DNA from: Barnesiella sp.
GTDB lineage: Bacteria; Bacteroidota; Bacteroidia; Bacteroidales; Muribaculaceae
Length of the DNA: 64,000 nucleotides
Reading direction: 5' to 3'
NCBI GenBank assembly: GCA_014801075.1
Contig: JAAVEW010000011.1
Coordinates: 44,017-108,016 of the forward strand
The notes beneath the pieces are model-generated. The model was not told the DNA's origin, ran no database searches, and was given only the letters and a program-made list of their open reading frames with translations. The position numbers and the translations under genes are program-made. Numbering within the stretch: position 1 is the stretch's first letter; each line of letters opens with the position of its first letter. This document shows positions 26,164 through 35,334 of this stretch, in pieces.

Positions 26164-26400
26164 ATGACTGACCGACTGAGTTACGAAGAGAAAAAAGAGC
26201 TGCCCGACAGCGTGTTCGGACTTCCCGAACGAAGAGAGTACCCGATGCCCGACGCAGCCCACGTGCGCGCCGCCGAAGCTTATTTCAGATACTGCCCCGA
26301 GGAGTTGAAACCCAAACTCGCCCGCGCCATTCTGGCCCGTGCCAAGGAGTATGGCGTCGACGTGGAGAGCCCTACCGTGCTTTCCTACGCACAGCAGTGA
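26164..26400 (+). CDS. Small DUF6582-like protein
   Basis: 78 aa, soluble and highly charged. LPDSVFGLPERREYPMPDAA followed by a run of helices (AYFRYCPEELKPKLARAI) resembles the DUF6582 pattern seen in small bacterial and phage proteins. Function unknown. Single-gene unit, divergent from DUF4250 and closed by the nested hairpin at 26422-26461. Confidence 0.7.
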   Translation: MTDRLSYEEKKELPDSVFGLPERREYPMPDAAHVRAAEAYFRYCPEELKPKLARAILARAKEYGVDVESPTVLSYAQQ

Positions 26401-26421
26401 CCCGACAACCATCCACTCTGA

Positions 26422-26461
26422 ATTGCACACTTCGCCCCGAAAGGGGTGGAAAATGTGCAAT
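26422..26461 (+). terminator. Nested hairpin downstream of the DUF6582-like gene
   Basis: ATTGCACA (26422-26429) pairs with TGTGCAAT (26454-26461), enclosing CCCC-gaaa-GGGG. No T-run follows, so termination is likely but not certain. Confidence 0.55.
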
Positions 26462-26518
26462 AATTGCATTTGCTTCGTTAACTAATTTTAAAATTCTTAT
26501 TTTGTTAATTAAAAAAGC

Positions 26519-26526
26519 TACCTTTG
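26519..26526 (+). promoter_or_regulatory. -7 box (TACCTTTG) of the acyltransferase operon
   Basis: TACCTTTG about 94 nt upstream of the ATG at 26620, after an AT-rich tract. Confidence 0.55.
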
Positions 26527-26619
26527 CTGTTGCAAATGGTGTCCGCGTCAGCAGATGCACGTCACCGTTACGAGTGATTTTGTTTCTCTCCGTGTAACCA
26601 GAGACCAACAATTGAAGAA

Positions 26620-27777
26620 ATGACTAAAGAAGATTTTAAAGATATAGCTCCGTTTGAGGATTCGGAGTTTAAGGAAAATATGGCTCAGCTCGTCAAGGAG
26701 CCGGGTTTTGAATATGCCGTTAAATATGTGATGCCTAAAGTCGACTACGAGCAGTTCGTCAATCAGCTTCTCTCCCTCGACACCAAGGACTCGTTTCACA
26801 GCAAGGTGATGTCTCCCTTCCTGGAGATGCTTGCCGAAAAGACCACAGCAGGTATCACCGCCGACGGCCTCGAGGAATGTCTCGCTTTCGGCACAGCCAC
26901 CTACATATCCAACCACCGCGACATCGTGCTCGACGCCACGTTCCTCAACCTGTGCCTGCTGCGCAACGGTTGCCGCACCGGCGAGATTGCTCTCGGCGAC
27001 AATCTTCTCATATTTGACTGGATAGAGCGACTGGTGAAACTCAACAAGGGCTTCATCGTCAAGCGTAACCTGCGCCTCACCAAAGCTTTCGAGGCTGCCA
27101 AACAGCTCTCGGCCTACATTCATTATTGCCACAGCGACAAGCATGAATCAGTGTGGATAGCACAGCGCGAAGGCCGCGCCAAGGACTCCAACGACCGCAC
27201 TCAGGAGGCTGTAATCAAGATGCTTGCCCTCACCGGCGGCGACTCCGTTATCGACTCCCTCAAGGCTATCAACATAGCCCCCACCACTATCTCCTACGAG
27301 TATGACCCCAACGACTACCTGAAAGCTACGGAATTTCTGTCGAAACGACGCGACCCGGAGTTTGTCAAGTGCAAGAACGACGACCTGCTCAGTATGGAGA
27401 CCGGTCTGCTCGGTTTCAAGGGACGCATCCACTACCACGTGTCACGCCCCATCAACGACACGCTCGAAACCCTGCGCCACATCACTGACAAGAATGAGCT
27501 TTTCAGCACCATCTGCGCCCATATCGACAACCTGATACATCGCGGCTACTACATATTCCCCATCAACTACATCTGCTACGACCGTCTCAACGGCACGTCA
27601 CAGTTTGCCGACCGTTACACCCCCGAAGAGGTAGAGGCCGTTGACCGCTACTTCAAGGGTCAGCTCGAAAAGGTGCGACTGGAGAATATCACCGACGAGG
27701 AGTATCAGTTTATGCTCGATCTGATGGTGACGATGTATGCCAATCCGCTCATCAACAAGCTCAAAGCCGAGCAATAA
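26620..27777 (+). CDS. Glycerol-phosphate-type acyltransferase (PlsB/PlsC superfamily)
   Basis: 385 aa. The acyltransferase block I SNHRDIVLD (H-x4-D) is at about residues 97-105, and WIAQREGRAKDS (block III-like, EGR) follows at about 178. No signal peptide or clear membrane helix. This superfamily transfers acyl groups to glycerol-phosphate or lysophosphatidate; the substrate is not certain. The metallophosphoesterase gene begins six bases after its stop, so the two are coupled, and cdsA is downstream in the same region, consistent with phospholipid synthesis. Confidence 0.8.
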   Translation: MTKEDFKDIAPFEDSEFKENMAQLVKEPGFEYAVKYVMPKVDYEQFVNQLLSLDTKDSFHSKVMSPFLEMLAEKTTAGITADGLEECLAFGTATYISNHRDIVLDATFLNLCLLRNGCRTGEIALGDNLLIFDWIERLVKLNKGFIVKRNLRLTKAFEAAKQLSAYIHYCHSDKHESVWIAQREGRAKDSNDRTQEAVIKMLALTGGDSVIDSLKAINIAPTTISYEYDPNDYLKATEFLSKRRDPEFVKCKNDDLLSMETGLLGFKGRIHYHVSRPINDTLETLRHITDKNELFSTICAHIDNLIHRGYYIFPINYICYDRLNGTSQFADRYTPEEVEAVDRYFKGQLEKVRLENITDEEYQFMLDLMVTMYANPLINKLKAEQ

Positions 27778-27783
27778 GGAATT

Positions 27784-28974
27784 ATGAGAATCAATATAGC
27801 CGGCATAGTGGTGCTTCTGATACTCAACGTATTAGTTGACCTCTACATTGCGCGCGCCATAAAGCAGCGCACAAAGCGCCGCGGAGTGCTCCAGGCATTC
27901 TACGGAGTGTGCGGCACGTCGTTCGTGCTGCTCGTACTCATGATGGTGATGCCGCTCAAAGGCGCTCCCGACGATTTGTTCATCACGTTCACGTGGACGC
28001 TGCTCGCCTTTATGGCTCTGCTCCTGCCGCGCTACCTCTTCACTATCGTTGACCTCATTGCACGTATTCCGCAACTGTTTCACCGCAAGCGACTTCGCGC
28101 GGTGTCGATAGCGGGCTGCGTGGTGGCTGCCGCTTCGTTTGTGATGATACTGTGGGGTGCGTTCGTGACGCGTTACTCCATGCAGGTGAAGGAGGTGACG
28201 GTTGAAATAAAGGACTTACCCGAAGCGTTTGACGGTTATCGCATAGTGCAGATAAGCGACATGCACGTAGGCAGTTACGGTACCGACGATTCGTTCGTCA
28301 GGAAACTTGTGGAGAAGGTCAACGGCCTCGACGCCGACCTCATCGTATTCACCGGCGACATGGTCAACCGCCACTCCGACGAGATACGCCCCTTTATCGA
28401 TGCGCTCTCGGGATTCAGCGCGCCCGACGGCCAGCTCGCCATCCTCGGCAACCATGACTATGCCGACTACTTCTACCCCCACGACAACCGCGCGAAAGAG
28501 AATGACCGCGCACGCCTCATCAACTTCTACAGCATGACGGCCTTCGACCTCGTGCTCGACGACTACCGCACCATCTACCGCGACAATGATTCCATCATCG
28601 TAATCGGAGTGGAGAACATAGGCCGCGAGCCTTTCCCCGTCTACGGAAATCTTGAAAGCGCCTACCCCGACCTCTCCGACTCCACCACCAAGATACTCCT
28701 CTCCCACGACCCCTACAACTGGCACAACGACATCGCCGACCATGCCGACAAGAACATAGCGCTGACACTCTCCGGCCATACCCACGCCATGCAGACACGT
28801 CTGCTCGGCTGGTCGCCCGCAGCACTCATCTACCCCGAGTGGGCGGGTCTTTACAGCGACAAGTCGGGCCGCAGCAAGCTCTACGTCAACATAGGCACAG
28901 GCACCGTGGGCACCCCGATGCGCATCGGCGCAACGCCCGAAATCACAGTGCTGACCCTCCGACCCGCCAAATAA
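27784..28974 (+). CDS. Membrane-anchored metallophosphoesterase (YkuE-like)
   Basis: 396 aa. Four hydrophobic helices occupy about residues 1-140, with the catalytic domain outside. Metal-binding motifs: IVQISDMHVG (DxH), VFTGDMVNRH (GDxxN), AILGNHDYAD (GNHD) and ALTLSGHTHAMQ (GHxH). All metal-ligand positions of the calcineurin-like fold are kept. Related YkuE-type proteins act on lipid or sugar phosphates in the envelope; the substrate here is unknown. Six bases after the acyltransferase. Confidence 0.85.
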   Translation: MRINIAGIVVLLILNVLVDLYIARAIKQRTKRRGVLQAFYGVCGTSFVLLVLMMVMPLKGAPDDLFITFTWTLLAFMALLLPRYLFTIVDLIARIPQLFHRKRLRAVSIAGCVVAAASFVMILWGAFVTRYSMQVKEVTVEIKDLPEAFDGYRIVQISDMHVGSYGTDDSFVRKLVEKVNGLDADLIVFTGDMVNRHSDEIRPFIDALSGFSAPDGQLAILGNHDYADYFYPHDNRAKENDRARLINFYSMTAFDLVLDDYRTIYRDNDSIIVIGVENIGREPFPVYGNLESAYPDLSDSTTKILLSHDPYNWHNDIADHADKNIALTLSGHTHAMQTRLLGWSPAALIYPEWAGLYSDKSGRSKLYVNIGTGTVGTPMRIGATPEITVLTLRPAK

Positions 28975-29004
28975 CGCCGGGAACTGTGACGCAACCACCT
29001 ACAA

Positions 29005-29028
29005 CCTCTACCTCTACCTCTACCTCTA
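29005..29028 (+). repeat. Four tandem CCTCTA hexamers between metallophosphoesterase and tex
   Basis: CCTCTA occurs four times without interruption, followed by a partial unit, ending about 20 bases before the tex ATG. Copy-number slippage would change the leader spacing. Confidence 0.85.
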
Positions 29029-29048
29029 CTAAAATCTCATTTCAAGCC

Positions 29049-31190
29049 ATGACAAAAGCCGAATATATTTCCCGACAGGTATCTATTGCCGTCAACATGA
29101 TTGAAGCCACCGTCGACCTGCTCGACTCCGGCGCCACAATCCCATTCATCAGCCGCTACCGCAAGGAGATGACAGGCGGTATCGACGAGGTCACTATATT
29201 TGACATTGAGAATCTGTCGAAGAAATATGACGAGATTGTGGCCCGCAAGCAATATGTAATTACCACCATCGAAGCCGCCGGAGCGCTCACCGACGAGATG
29301 CGCGCCGCCATCGAAGCGAGCTTCGACCCCACGGAGATTGAGGATATATTCGCGCCCTACAAACCGCGCCGCCGCACCCGCGCGCAGGCTGCCCGCGAGA
29401 AAGGTCTCGAACCACTGGCCGACGCCGTGCTGAGCCGTCAGCGCAACTTCTCGTTCGCCTCCGGCGTTCCCGCCGAGATACTAAAAAACATGACCCTCGA
29501 CGAAGCAAGAGCGGGAGCGGCCGACATCATAGCGGAGCGCATCAGCGACATGCCCGAAAACCGTCGCGCCACCCGCAATGTCATCGAGAAATACGGTTCG
29601 GTCAACGTGACCATACCGCTCGGCAAAGGCGAGGAGGCGGAGAAATATCAGAATTACAGCAAGTTTTCCGGCAAAATATCGCGTCTGTCATCCCATCAGA
29701 CTCTCGCCATCATGCGCGGCGTCAACGAGGGATTGCTCAAAATGAAAATCGTGGTTGACGACGAGCGCCTGCTCAACACCATCATCAACCGCACGCTGCG
29801 CCGCGACGCCAACCGGGAAGTGGCCGACTTCATCACCGAGGCCGTGCTCGACGGTTACGACCGCCTGCTGCGTCCCTCCATTGAGAATGAAGTGCTTGCC
29901 GCCGCCAAGGATAAAGCCGACGATGCCGCGATACGCAACTTCGCCTCCAACCTAAGACAGATGCTGCTCGCATCGCCTCTCGGCAGCAAGCGCATCCTCG
30001 CCATCGACCCCGGTTTCCGCACCGGCTGCAAGGTGGTGTGCCTCGACGCCAACGGCGGGTTGCTCCACAACGATGTCATATACCCCACCGCTCCCAAACT
30101 CGACACGAAAGGGGCTGCGCGCAAGATTGCCAACCTCGTGGAGTCATACCGCATCGAGGCCATATCGCTCGGCAACGGCACGGCGTCGCGAGAGACGGAA
30201 CGCTTCCTCAAATCCATGACCTTCCCCCGTCCGGTGGAGGTGTTCGTGGTCAACGAGGGTGGCGCGTCGGTCTACTCCGCGTCCAAGATAGCGCGTGACG
30301 AATTTCCGGAATATGACGTAACCGTGCGCGGCGCCGTCTCGATAGGCCGCCGACTCATGGACCCGCTCGCCGAACTTGTCAAAATCGAACCGAAATCAAT
30401 CGGCGTGGGTCAGTATCAGCACGATGTCAACCAGAAGAAACTGAAAGAATCGCTCGACACCACCGTCGAAGCCTGCGTCAACGCCGTGGGTGTAGACCTC
30501 AACACCGCGTCAGCCCAACTGCTGCAATACGTGGCGGGTATCGGCGCCTCGATGGCTGCCAATATCGTGGACTACCGCGCGGCCAACGGCGACTTCAGCC
30601 GCCGCGAGGATATCCTCAAGGTGCCTCGTCTCGGAGCCAAAGTGTTCCAGCAGGCCGCAGGCTTCCTGCGTATTCCCGGCGGCAGCAATCCGCTCGACAA
30701 CACCGCCGTTCACCCTGAGAGTTACCACGTGGTGAAGGCTATGGCCAAGGACGCCGGAGTGGATATTTCGGAACTCGTGAAACGTCCCGACCTGGTGAAG
30801 GCTCTCGACCTCAACCGCTACGTCACCGACAAGACCGGCTTGCCGACACTCAACGACATCGTGGCCGAACTCGAAAAACCGGGCCGCGACCCGCGCACCC
30901 GTGCCAAAACATTCTCGTTTGACGAGAGCATATCGACCATCGACGACCTGCTCCCCGGCATGGAACTGCCCGGCATTGTCAACAATATCACCGATTTCGG
31001 TGCGTTTGTCGACCTGGGCGTGCATGAAAGCGGACTTGTACACCTCTCGCAGATATGCGACAAGTTCATCAAACACCCCTCGGAGGCGCTTACGCTGTAT
31101 CAGCACGTCAGAGTGAAGGTAATCGAAGTGGACAAGCGACGCAAGCGCATATCGCTGTCAATGAAAGGCATTCCGCAATCCGACCTGTAA
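29049..31190 (+). CDS. tex: Tex-family S1 RNA-binding transcription accessory protein
   Basis: 713 aa from ATG 29049. Upstream in-frame codons read through the preceding gene's end and the hexamer repeat, so the longer frame is rejected. Domains: N-terminal helical Tex part (about 1-310), YqgF RNase H-like (RILAIDPGFRTGCKVV, about 317-440), helix-hairpin-helix (LLQYVAGIGASMAANIV, about 490-560) and a C-terminal S1 domain (GIVNNITDFGAFVDLG, about 640-710). Tex binds nucleic acid and affects transcription. Its stop overlaps the FolK-like ATG (TAATG). Confidence 0.93.
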   Translation: MTKAEYISRQVSIAVNMIEATVDLLDSGATIPFISRYRKEMTGGIDEVTIFDIENLSKKYDEIVARKQYVITTIEAAGALTDEMRAAIEASFDPTEIEDIFAPYKPRRRTRAQAAREKGLEPLADAVLSRQRNFSFASGVPAEILKNMTLDEARAGAADIIAERISDMPENRRATRNVIEKYGSVNVTIPLGKGEEAEKYQNYSKFSGKISRLSSHQTLAIMRGVNEGLLKMKIVVDDERLLNTIINRTLRRDANREVADFITEAVLDGYDRLLRPSIENEVLAAAKDKADDAAIRNFASNLRQMLLASPLGSKRILAIDPGFRTGCKVVCLDANGGLLHNDVIYPTAPKLDTKGAARKIANLVESYRIEAISLGNGTASRETERFLKSMTFPRPVEVFVVNEGGASVYSASKIARDEFPEYDVTVRGAVSIGRRLMDPLAELVKIEPKSIGVGQYQHDVNQKKLKESLDTTVEACVNAVGVDLNTASAQLLQYVAGIGASMAANIVDYRAANGDFSRREDILKVPRLGAKVFQQAAGFLRIPGGSNPLDNTAVHPESYHVVKAMAKDAGVDISELVKRPDLVKALDLNRYVTDKTGLPTLNDIVAELEKPGRDPRTRAKTFSFDESISTIDDLLPGMELPGIVNNITDFGAFVDLGVHESGLVHLSQICDKFIKHPSEALTLYQHVRVKVIEVDKRRKRISLSMKGIPQSDL

Positions 31191-31576
31191 TGACTGCACT
31201 CTCCGGCCATAGCATCATAATAATGTTGGGAAGCAACGCGGGCAACCGCCGCGCCAATCTCGACCGCGCCGTTGATGCTCTGAGCCGCCGGGTAGCGATA
31301 GATAGCACGAGCGCCGATCTCGACAATCCCGACATCACGGGTAAAGGTGCCGACTACCTCAACCGCCTGGTATTCGGTCACACCGCTCTGTCGCCCCAAC
31401 TCCTCGACGCTTATCTCAAGGAAATCGAAACCGACCTCGGGCGCGACCGCTCGCACCCCGGCTCGGTAATCATCGACATCGACACCGTGATATGCGACGG
31501 CACCATCGTGCGCCCCAAGGAATATGACAGCGCCCCATTCCGCGCATTGCTCGACTCGATGCGTCAGCGGCAATAA
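31190..31576 (+). CDS. Short FolK (HPPK)-like protein
   Basis: 128 aa, starting in the TAATG that ends tex. GSNAGNRRANLDRAVDAL, YLNRLVFG, IETDLGRDR and SVIIDIDTVI follow the order of 6-hydroxymethyl-dihydropterin pyrophosphokinase, including the metal-binding DxD pair (IDID). It is about 30 residues shorter than typical FolK. The catalytic loop before the DxD pair is short, with the usual Arg-rich W/R segment absent, and the C-terminal PHxxM...R-F part is missing. It may be a reduced kinase or a non-catalytic relative; folate activity should not be assumed. Confidence 0.7.
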   Translation: MTALSGHSIIIMLGSNAGNRRANLDRAVDALSRRVAIDSTSADLDNPDITGKGADYLNRLVFGHTALSPQLLDAYLKEIETDLGRDRSHPGSVIIDIDTVICDGTIVRPKEYDSAPFRALLDSMRQRQ

Positions 31577-31642
31577 GACCGTCCAAGCGTGGCGCCTCAG
31601 AGCCATACGGATTTGAATTTCCAAGTTTTTGCTTCAACGTTG

Positions 31643-31672
31643 TTGACGATTGAGAAAAAATAGCTACCTTTG
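31643..31672 (+). promoter_or_regulatory. Promoter of cdsA (TTG-19-TACCTTTG)
   Basis: TTG (31643-31645), 19-nt spacer, TACCTTTG (31665-31672), and the ATG 14 bases later. Confidence 0.6.
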
Positions 31673-31686
31673 AGGAAATTTACAGT

Positions 31687-32511
31687 ATGAAAACAAAGAA
31701 TATCATAATACGCTCGCTTTCAGGCACCGTTTATGTAGGGGCTCTTGTCGGGGCCGTATTATCGGGAGGCGTATGGATCATCCTCCTTACAAGCATACTC
31801 GCTTTTTTCGCTGTCTATGAATTTTTGGCAATGACGAGCGAGGGCAAAATACCCCGCTTCGCGTCGGCTCTCGACATCTCGGCCGCTGTCATTCTGCAGA
31901 TTGCAGTCGGTATGCTGCAATATAGCAACCGCAAGGTGCAGGCCGCCCTCATCGGCGTCTACCTCCTGCTGCTCGTTGTCCGCGCCGTGACACAGCTCTA
32001 TGCCGAGCATGGCAATCCCGTCCACTCGCTGGCCCGCTCATTTATGGCTCAGATGTATATAGCCATGCCGCTTGCCATATTCAGTTTCCTCTGCTCATGG
32101 TTCCCCCCGCAGCTCATTCTCGCCATGCTCATATTCATATGGGTGAACGATACGGGCGCATTCTGCGTGGGTTCTACAATGGGCAAGCACAAACTTTTTG
32201 AACGCATCTCGCCCAAAAAGACATGGGAAGGATTCTGGGGCGGCATGTTATTCTGCGTCATAGCCGCAGTGGTGATGTGTGCCTGCTTCAATCAGTATTC
32301 CGGATTCAGCTACGGCTTTATGTGCCGCTTCGGTATCGTAGTATCGGTATTCGCAACGTTTGGCGACCTCATAGAGTCGATGATTAAACGCACCTGCGGC
32401 GTCAAGGACTCCGGCAAACTGATACCGGGCCACGGCGGCATTCTCGACCGAATCGACTCACTGCTGCTCGTAGTGCCCGTTACGCTGATATATTTATGTC
32501 TCGCTTGTTAA
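31687..32511 (+). CDS. cdsA: Phosphatidate cytidylyltransferase
   Basis: 274 aa, about seven or eight hydrophobic helices. The C-terminal signature GHGGILDRIDSLL is complete, and KKTWEGFWGG and FGDLIESMIKR agree with CdsA, which makes CDP-diacylglycerol from phosphatidate and CTP in the inner membrane. It has its own promoter and is followed by purM after 30 bases. Confidence 0.95.
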   Translation: MKTKNIIIRSLSGTVYVGALVGAVLSGGVWIILLTSILAFFAVYEFLAMTSEGKIPRFASALDISAAVILQIAVGMLQYSNRKVQAALIGVYLLLLVVRAVTQLYAEHGNPVHSLARSFMAQMYIAMPLAIFSFLCSWFPPQLILAMLIFIWVNDTGAFCVGSTMGKHKLFERISPKKTWEGFWGGMLFCVIAAVVMCACFNQYSGFSYGFMCRFGIVVSVFATFGDLIESMIKRTCGVKDSGKLIPGHGGILDRIDSLLLVVPVTLIYLCLAC

Positions 32512-32541
32512 AATCAAAAATAAAGATATTTCTTCACAATC

Positions 32542-33708
32542 ATGACTGACCAACGATACAATCTCCGCGGAGTTTCGGCATCAAAGGAAGATGTACACAA
32601 CGCCATCAAGAATGTAGACAAAGGACTTTACCCCAAAGCTTTCTGTAAAATCATCCCCGACATACTCGGCGGCGACCCCGAATGGTGCAACATCATGCAC
32701 GCCGACGGAGCCGGTACCAAGTCGTCACTCGCCTATGTTTACTGGCGTGAGACGGGCGACATAAGCGTGTGGAAAGGTATTGCCCAGGATGCTCTCATCA
32801 TGAACATCGACGACCTGCTCTGCGTAGGCGCTACCGACAACATACTGCTCTCGTCGACCATCGGACGCAACAAGCATCTCATTCCCGGCGAAGTGATTTC
32901 GGCTATCATCAACGGCACTGAGGAGCTGCTCGAAGAACTGCGTTCGCAGGGCGTGTCAATCTTCTCGACCGGCGGCGAAACTGCCGATGTGGGCGACCTC
33001 GTGCGCACCATCATCGTTGACTCCACCGTGACCTGCCGCATGCGTCGCAGCGACGTTATCAACAACGCCAACATCGCAGCCGGCGACGTAATCGTGGGCC
33101 TCGCTTCCTACGGCAAGGCTACTTACGAAAAGGAATACAACGGCGGCATGGGTTCCAACGGCCTGACTTCGGCCCGTCATGACGTTTTCGGCAAGTATCT
33201 GGCCGAACGCTATCCCGAAAGCTACGATGCTTCAGTGCCCGAAGAACTTGTTTACTCAGGCAACACCCGATTGACCGACGCTGTTGACGGTGTGCCCGTC
33301 AATGCCGGCCAGCTCGTCCTCTCCCCCACCCGCACCTACGCTCCCGTCATCAAGGCTATCCTCGACAAGATGCGCAAGGATATCCACGGCATGGTTCATT
33401 GCTCGGGTGGCGCGCAGACCAAGGTAATGCACTTCGTTGAAAACAAACACGTAATCAAGGATAATCTTTTCCCCGTTCCTCCGTTGTTTGACCTCATACA
33501 GCGTCAGTCAGGCACTCCCTGGCAGGAGATGTACAAGGTGTTCAACATGGGTCACCGCATGGAGATATATCTCGCGCCGGAGCACGCCGCCGAGGTTATC
33601 GCTAACGCCGAGAGCTTCGGTATTGAAGCCCGCATCGTAGGCCGCGTAGAGGCTGCTGACACCAACCGCCTCACCATCACCTCCGAAAAAGGCACATTCG
33701 AATACTAA
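32542..33708 (+). CDS. purM: Phosphoribosylformylglycinamidine cyclo-ligase (AIR synthase)
   Basis: 388 aa, slightly longer than the common 345-aa form, as in other Bacteroidota. MHADGAGTKSSLAY, MNIDDLLCVGATD, FSTGGETADVGDLV and VHCSGGAQTKVMHF are PurM ATP-grasp-independent cyclase motifs. It closes the imidazole ring in purine synthesis, using ATP. Cytosolic. It lies 30 bases after cdsA and ends just before an unusual repeat-rich terminator region shared with the converging ndh gene. Confidence 0.9.
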   Translation: MTDQRYNLRGVSASKEDVHNAIKNVDKGLYPKAFCKIIPDILGGDPEWCNIMHADGAGTKSSLAYVYWRETGDISVWKGIAQDALIMNIDDLLCVGATDNILLSSTIGRNKHLIPGEVISAIINGTEELLEELRSQGVSIFSTGGETADVGDLVRTIIVDSTVTCRMRRSDVINNANIAAGDVIVGLASYGKATYEKEYNGGMGSNGLTSARHDVFGKYLAERYPESYDASVPEELVYSGNTRLTDAVDGVPVNAGQLVLSPTRTYAPVIKAILDKMRKDIHGMVHCSGGAQTKVMHFVENKHVIKDNLFPVPPLFDLIQRQSGTPWQEMYKVFNMGHRMEIYLAPEHAAEVIANAESFGIEARIVGRVEAADTNRLTITSEKGTFEY

Positions 33709-33720
33709 TCCCACCTCTGC

Positions 33721-33894
33721 TAAACAGTAGTATAAGAGTTTATTTTTAAACAGTAGTACAGTAGATTTTACAGGAGAACAGGAGTTTCAAATCTTGTTCT
33801 CCTGCTTTTTTATCTCCATATAAAGCCTACTGTACTACTGTAAAAACTCCTGTACTACTGTTCTAAAAACAGATAAACTCTTGTACTACTGTTT
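33721..33894. repeat. Large nested inverted repeat built from ACAGTAGTACA motifs
   Basis: The left arm 33721-33764 (ACAGTAGTAT...ACAGTAGTACAGTAG) is complementary to 33828-33894, which carries one extra motif copy. ACAGTAGTAC-like units lie at about 33724, 33750, and in reverse at 33829, 33850 and 33881. The right end overlaps the last codons of ndh. Confidence 0.8.
33771..33811 (+). terminator. Terminator between purM and ndh
   Basis: CAGGAGAACA (33771-33780) pairs exactly with TGTTCTCCTG (33795-33804), then C and six T. It is centred in the larger inverted repeat. Confidence 0.9.
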
Positions 33895-35199
33895 TGTAGA
33901 GGAGGTATGGCGGTTGGGGGCTTCCATCGGGTCGGTGTCGTAGAGGGGGTAGCGCGAGGGGCGGACGAGGATGCGGAGGGCCGACGAGTAGGTCCAGTAA
34001 TTCCATATCCAGTTGATAAAGACAATGACCTTGTTGCGCATGCCGAGGAGTGTCATCAGGTGCACGACCATCCATGTGAGCCAGGCGAAGTAGCCGCTGA
34101 AATGCACCTTGCCTATATCGACCACGGCACGATTACGGCCCACGGTCGCCATCGAACCCTTGTCCTTATACTTGAACGGACGCTCAAACGTACCCTTGTT
34201 GAGATTGCGGGCGAGGGTGCGCCCCTGCTGTATGGCAGGCTGGGCGAGCTGCGGACAGCCGCGGGGATACTCCTCGGAGACGTGGCAGGAGATGTCGCCT
34301 ACGGCATAGACATCATCGAGACCCTCGACGCGGTTGTACTCATCGACTACGAAACGGTTGCCCGGCGCATATTTAACGTCGGCACCCTCAATCTTGAACG
34401 GTTCGCCGGTGACACCCGCCGTCCATATCACGGTGTCGGCCTCCAGAGTAGAGCCGTCGGAGAAGGTCAGCACACGATCCTCATACGATTTCATAGTCTT
34501 GCCAAGCTCTATATCAACCATAAGGTTAGAGAGCTGACTCGCAGCATCGGCACTCGACTTCTCGGTCATAGTGCGGAGCAGACGGTCAGTGCCCTCTATG
34601 AGTTTGACCGTTACCTCCGACTGTTTGAGTTCGGGATACTCGCGCGGCACGGCGTAGCGCTTCACCTCACCGATAGCGCCTGCTATCTCGACGCCGGTGG
34701 GACCGCCACCCACGACTACAAAGGTCAGCATGCGCCGACGCTCGTCGGGGTCGGCCGTAGTCGACGCTCGTTCCAGGCGGTCGATGATACGGTTGCGGGT
34801 GCGGATAGCCTCGGGAGTGGATTTCAGCGTGAACACGCGGTCACGCAAATCATCCATTCCGAAGAAATTGTTGGTGGTGCCGGCCGCTATCACCAGCGAG
34901 TCGTAGGGGATAGTCTCGTGGCCGGTACTCACTGTCTTATTCTTAACGTCAATCACCTTCACGTTGCCCATATGGAAACTGCAGGGGCGCACACGGCGGC
35001 GACGCATCTCGCGACGGAGCGAGAAAGCGATACTGGCCGGTTCGAGTCCCGACGACGCCACCTGATAGAACAGCGGCGGGAAACTATGATAATTGTGGCG
35101 GTCGATAATCGTCACATCCCATTTCTTTTTATCAATATTCTTAATAATGTTAAGGCCGCCGAAACCGGCCCCGATAACTACAAGACGTTGCTTTGCCAT
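33886..35199 (-). CDS. ndh: Type II NADH:quinone dehydrogenase (NDH-2)
   Basis: 437 aa from ATG 35199, chosen because it begins MAKQRLVVIGAGFGG, the FAD-binding GxGxxG. The upstream frame would add 40 residues of no known role. A second GxGxxG (VVVGGGPTGVEIAGA, about 160-175) binds NADH, and VYAVGDISCH (about 290) completes the FAD site. A hydrophobic C-terminal segment (FAWLTWMVVHLMTL) would anchor it to the inner membrane. NDH-2 passes electrons from NADH to quinone without proton pumping. Divergent from the MltF-like gene with 135 bases between starts. Confidence 0.92.
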   Translation of the reverse strand: MAKQRLVVIGAGFGGLNIIKNIDKKKWDVTIIDRHNYHSFPPLFYQVASSGLEPASIAFSLRREMRRRRVRPCSFHMGNVKVIDVKNKTVSTGHETIPYDSLVIAAGTTNNFFGMDDLRDRVFTLKSTPEAIRTRNRIIDRLERASTTADPDERRRMLTFVVVGGGPTGVEIAGAIGEVKRYAVPREYPELKQSEVTVKLIEGTDRLLRTMTEKSSADAASQLSNLMVDIELGKTMKSYEDRVLTFSDGSTLEADTVIWTAGVTGEPFKIEGADVKYAPGNRFVVDEYNRVEGLDDVYAVGDISCHVSEEYPRGCPQLAQPAIQQGRTLARNLNKGTFERPFKYKDKGSMATVGRNRAVVDIGKVHFSGYFAWLTWMVVHLMTLLGMRNKVIVFINWIWNYWTYSSALRILVRPSRYPLYDTDPMEAPNRHTSSTKQ

Positions 35200-35334
35200 A
35201 AGTGAAACGTTTTTTAATAGAGTGCATGGAGAAATTCCACGGATAAATATTAAACCGCGGGCGAGGCAGAAAGTTCGGCAAAAAAACTTTTTATACAGCC
35301 ATGTTGTTGTAAATATCAACTAACTACTCATGGC

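Noticed and set aside
26422..26461. Riboswitch or operator between the DUF6582-like gene and the acyltransferase
   Set aside because: The nested hairpin precedes the next promoter box and better fits a transcript end.
28839..29048. Upstream extension of the tex reading frame
   Set aside because: It lies within the 3' end of the metallophosphoesterase gene and the CCTCTA repeat and gives low-complexity sequence. The ATG at 29049 starts the known Tex domain.
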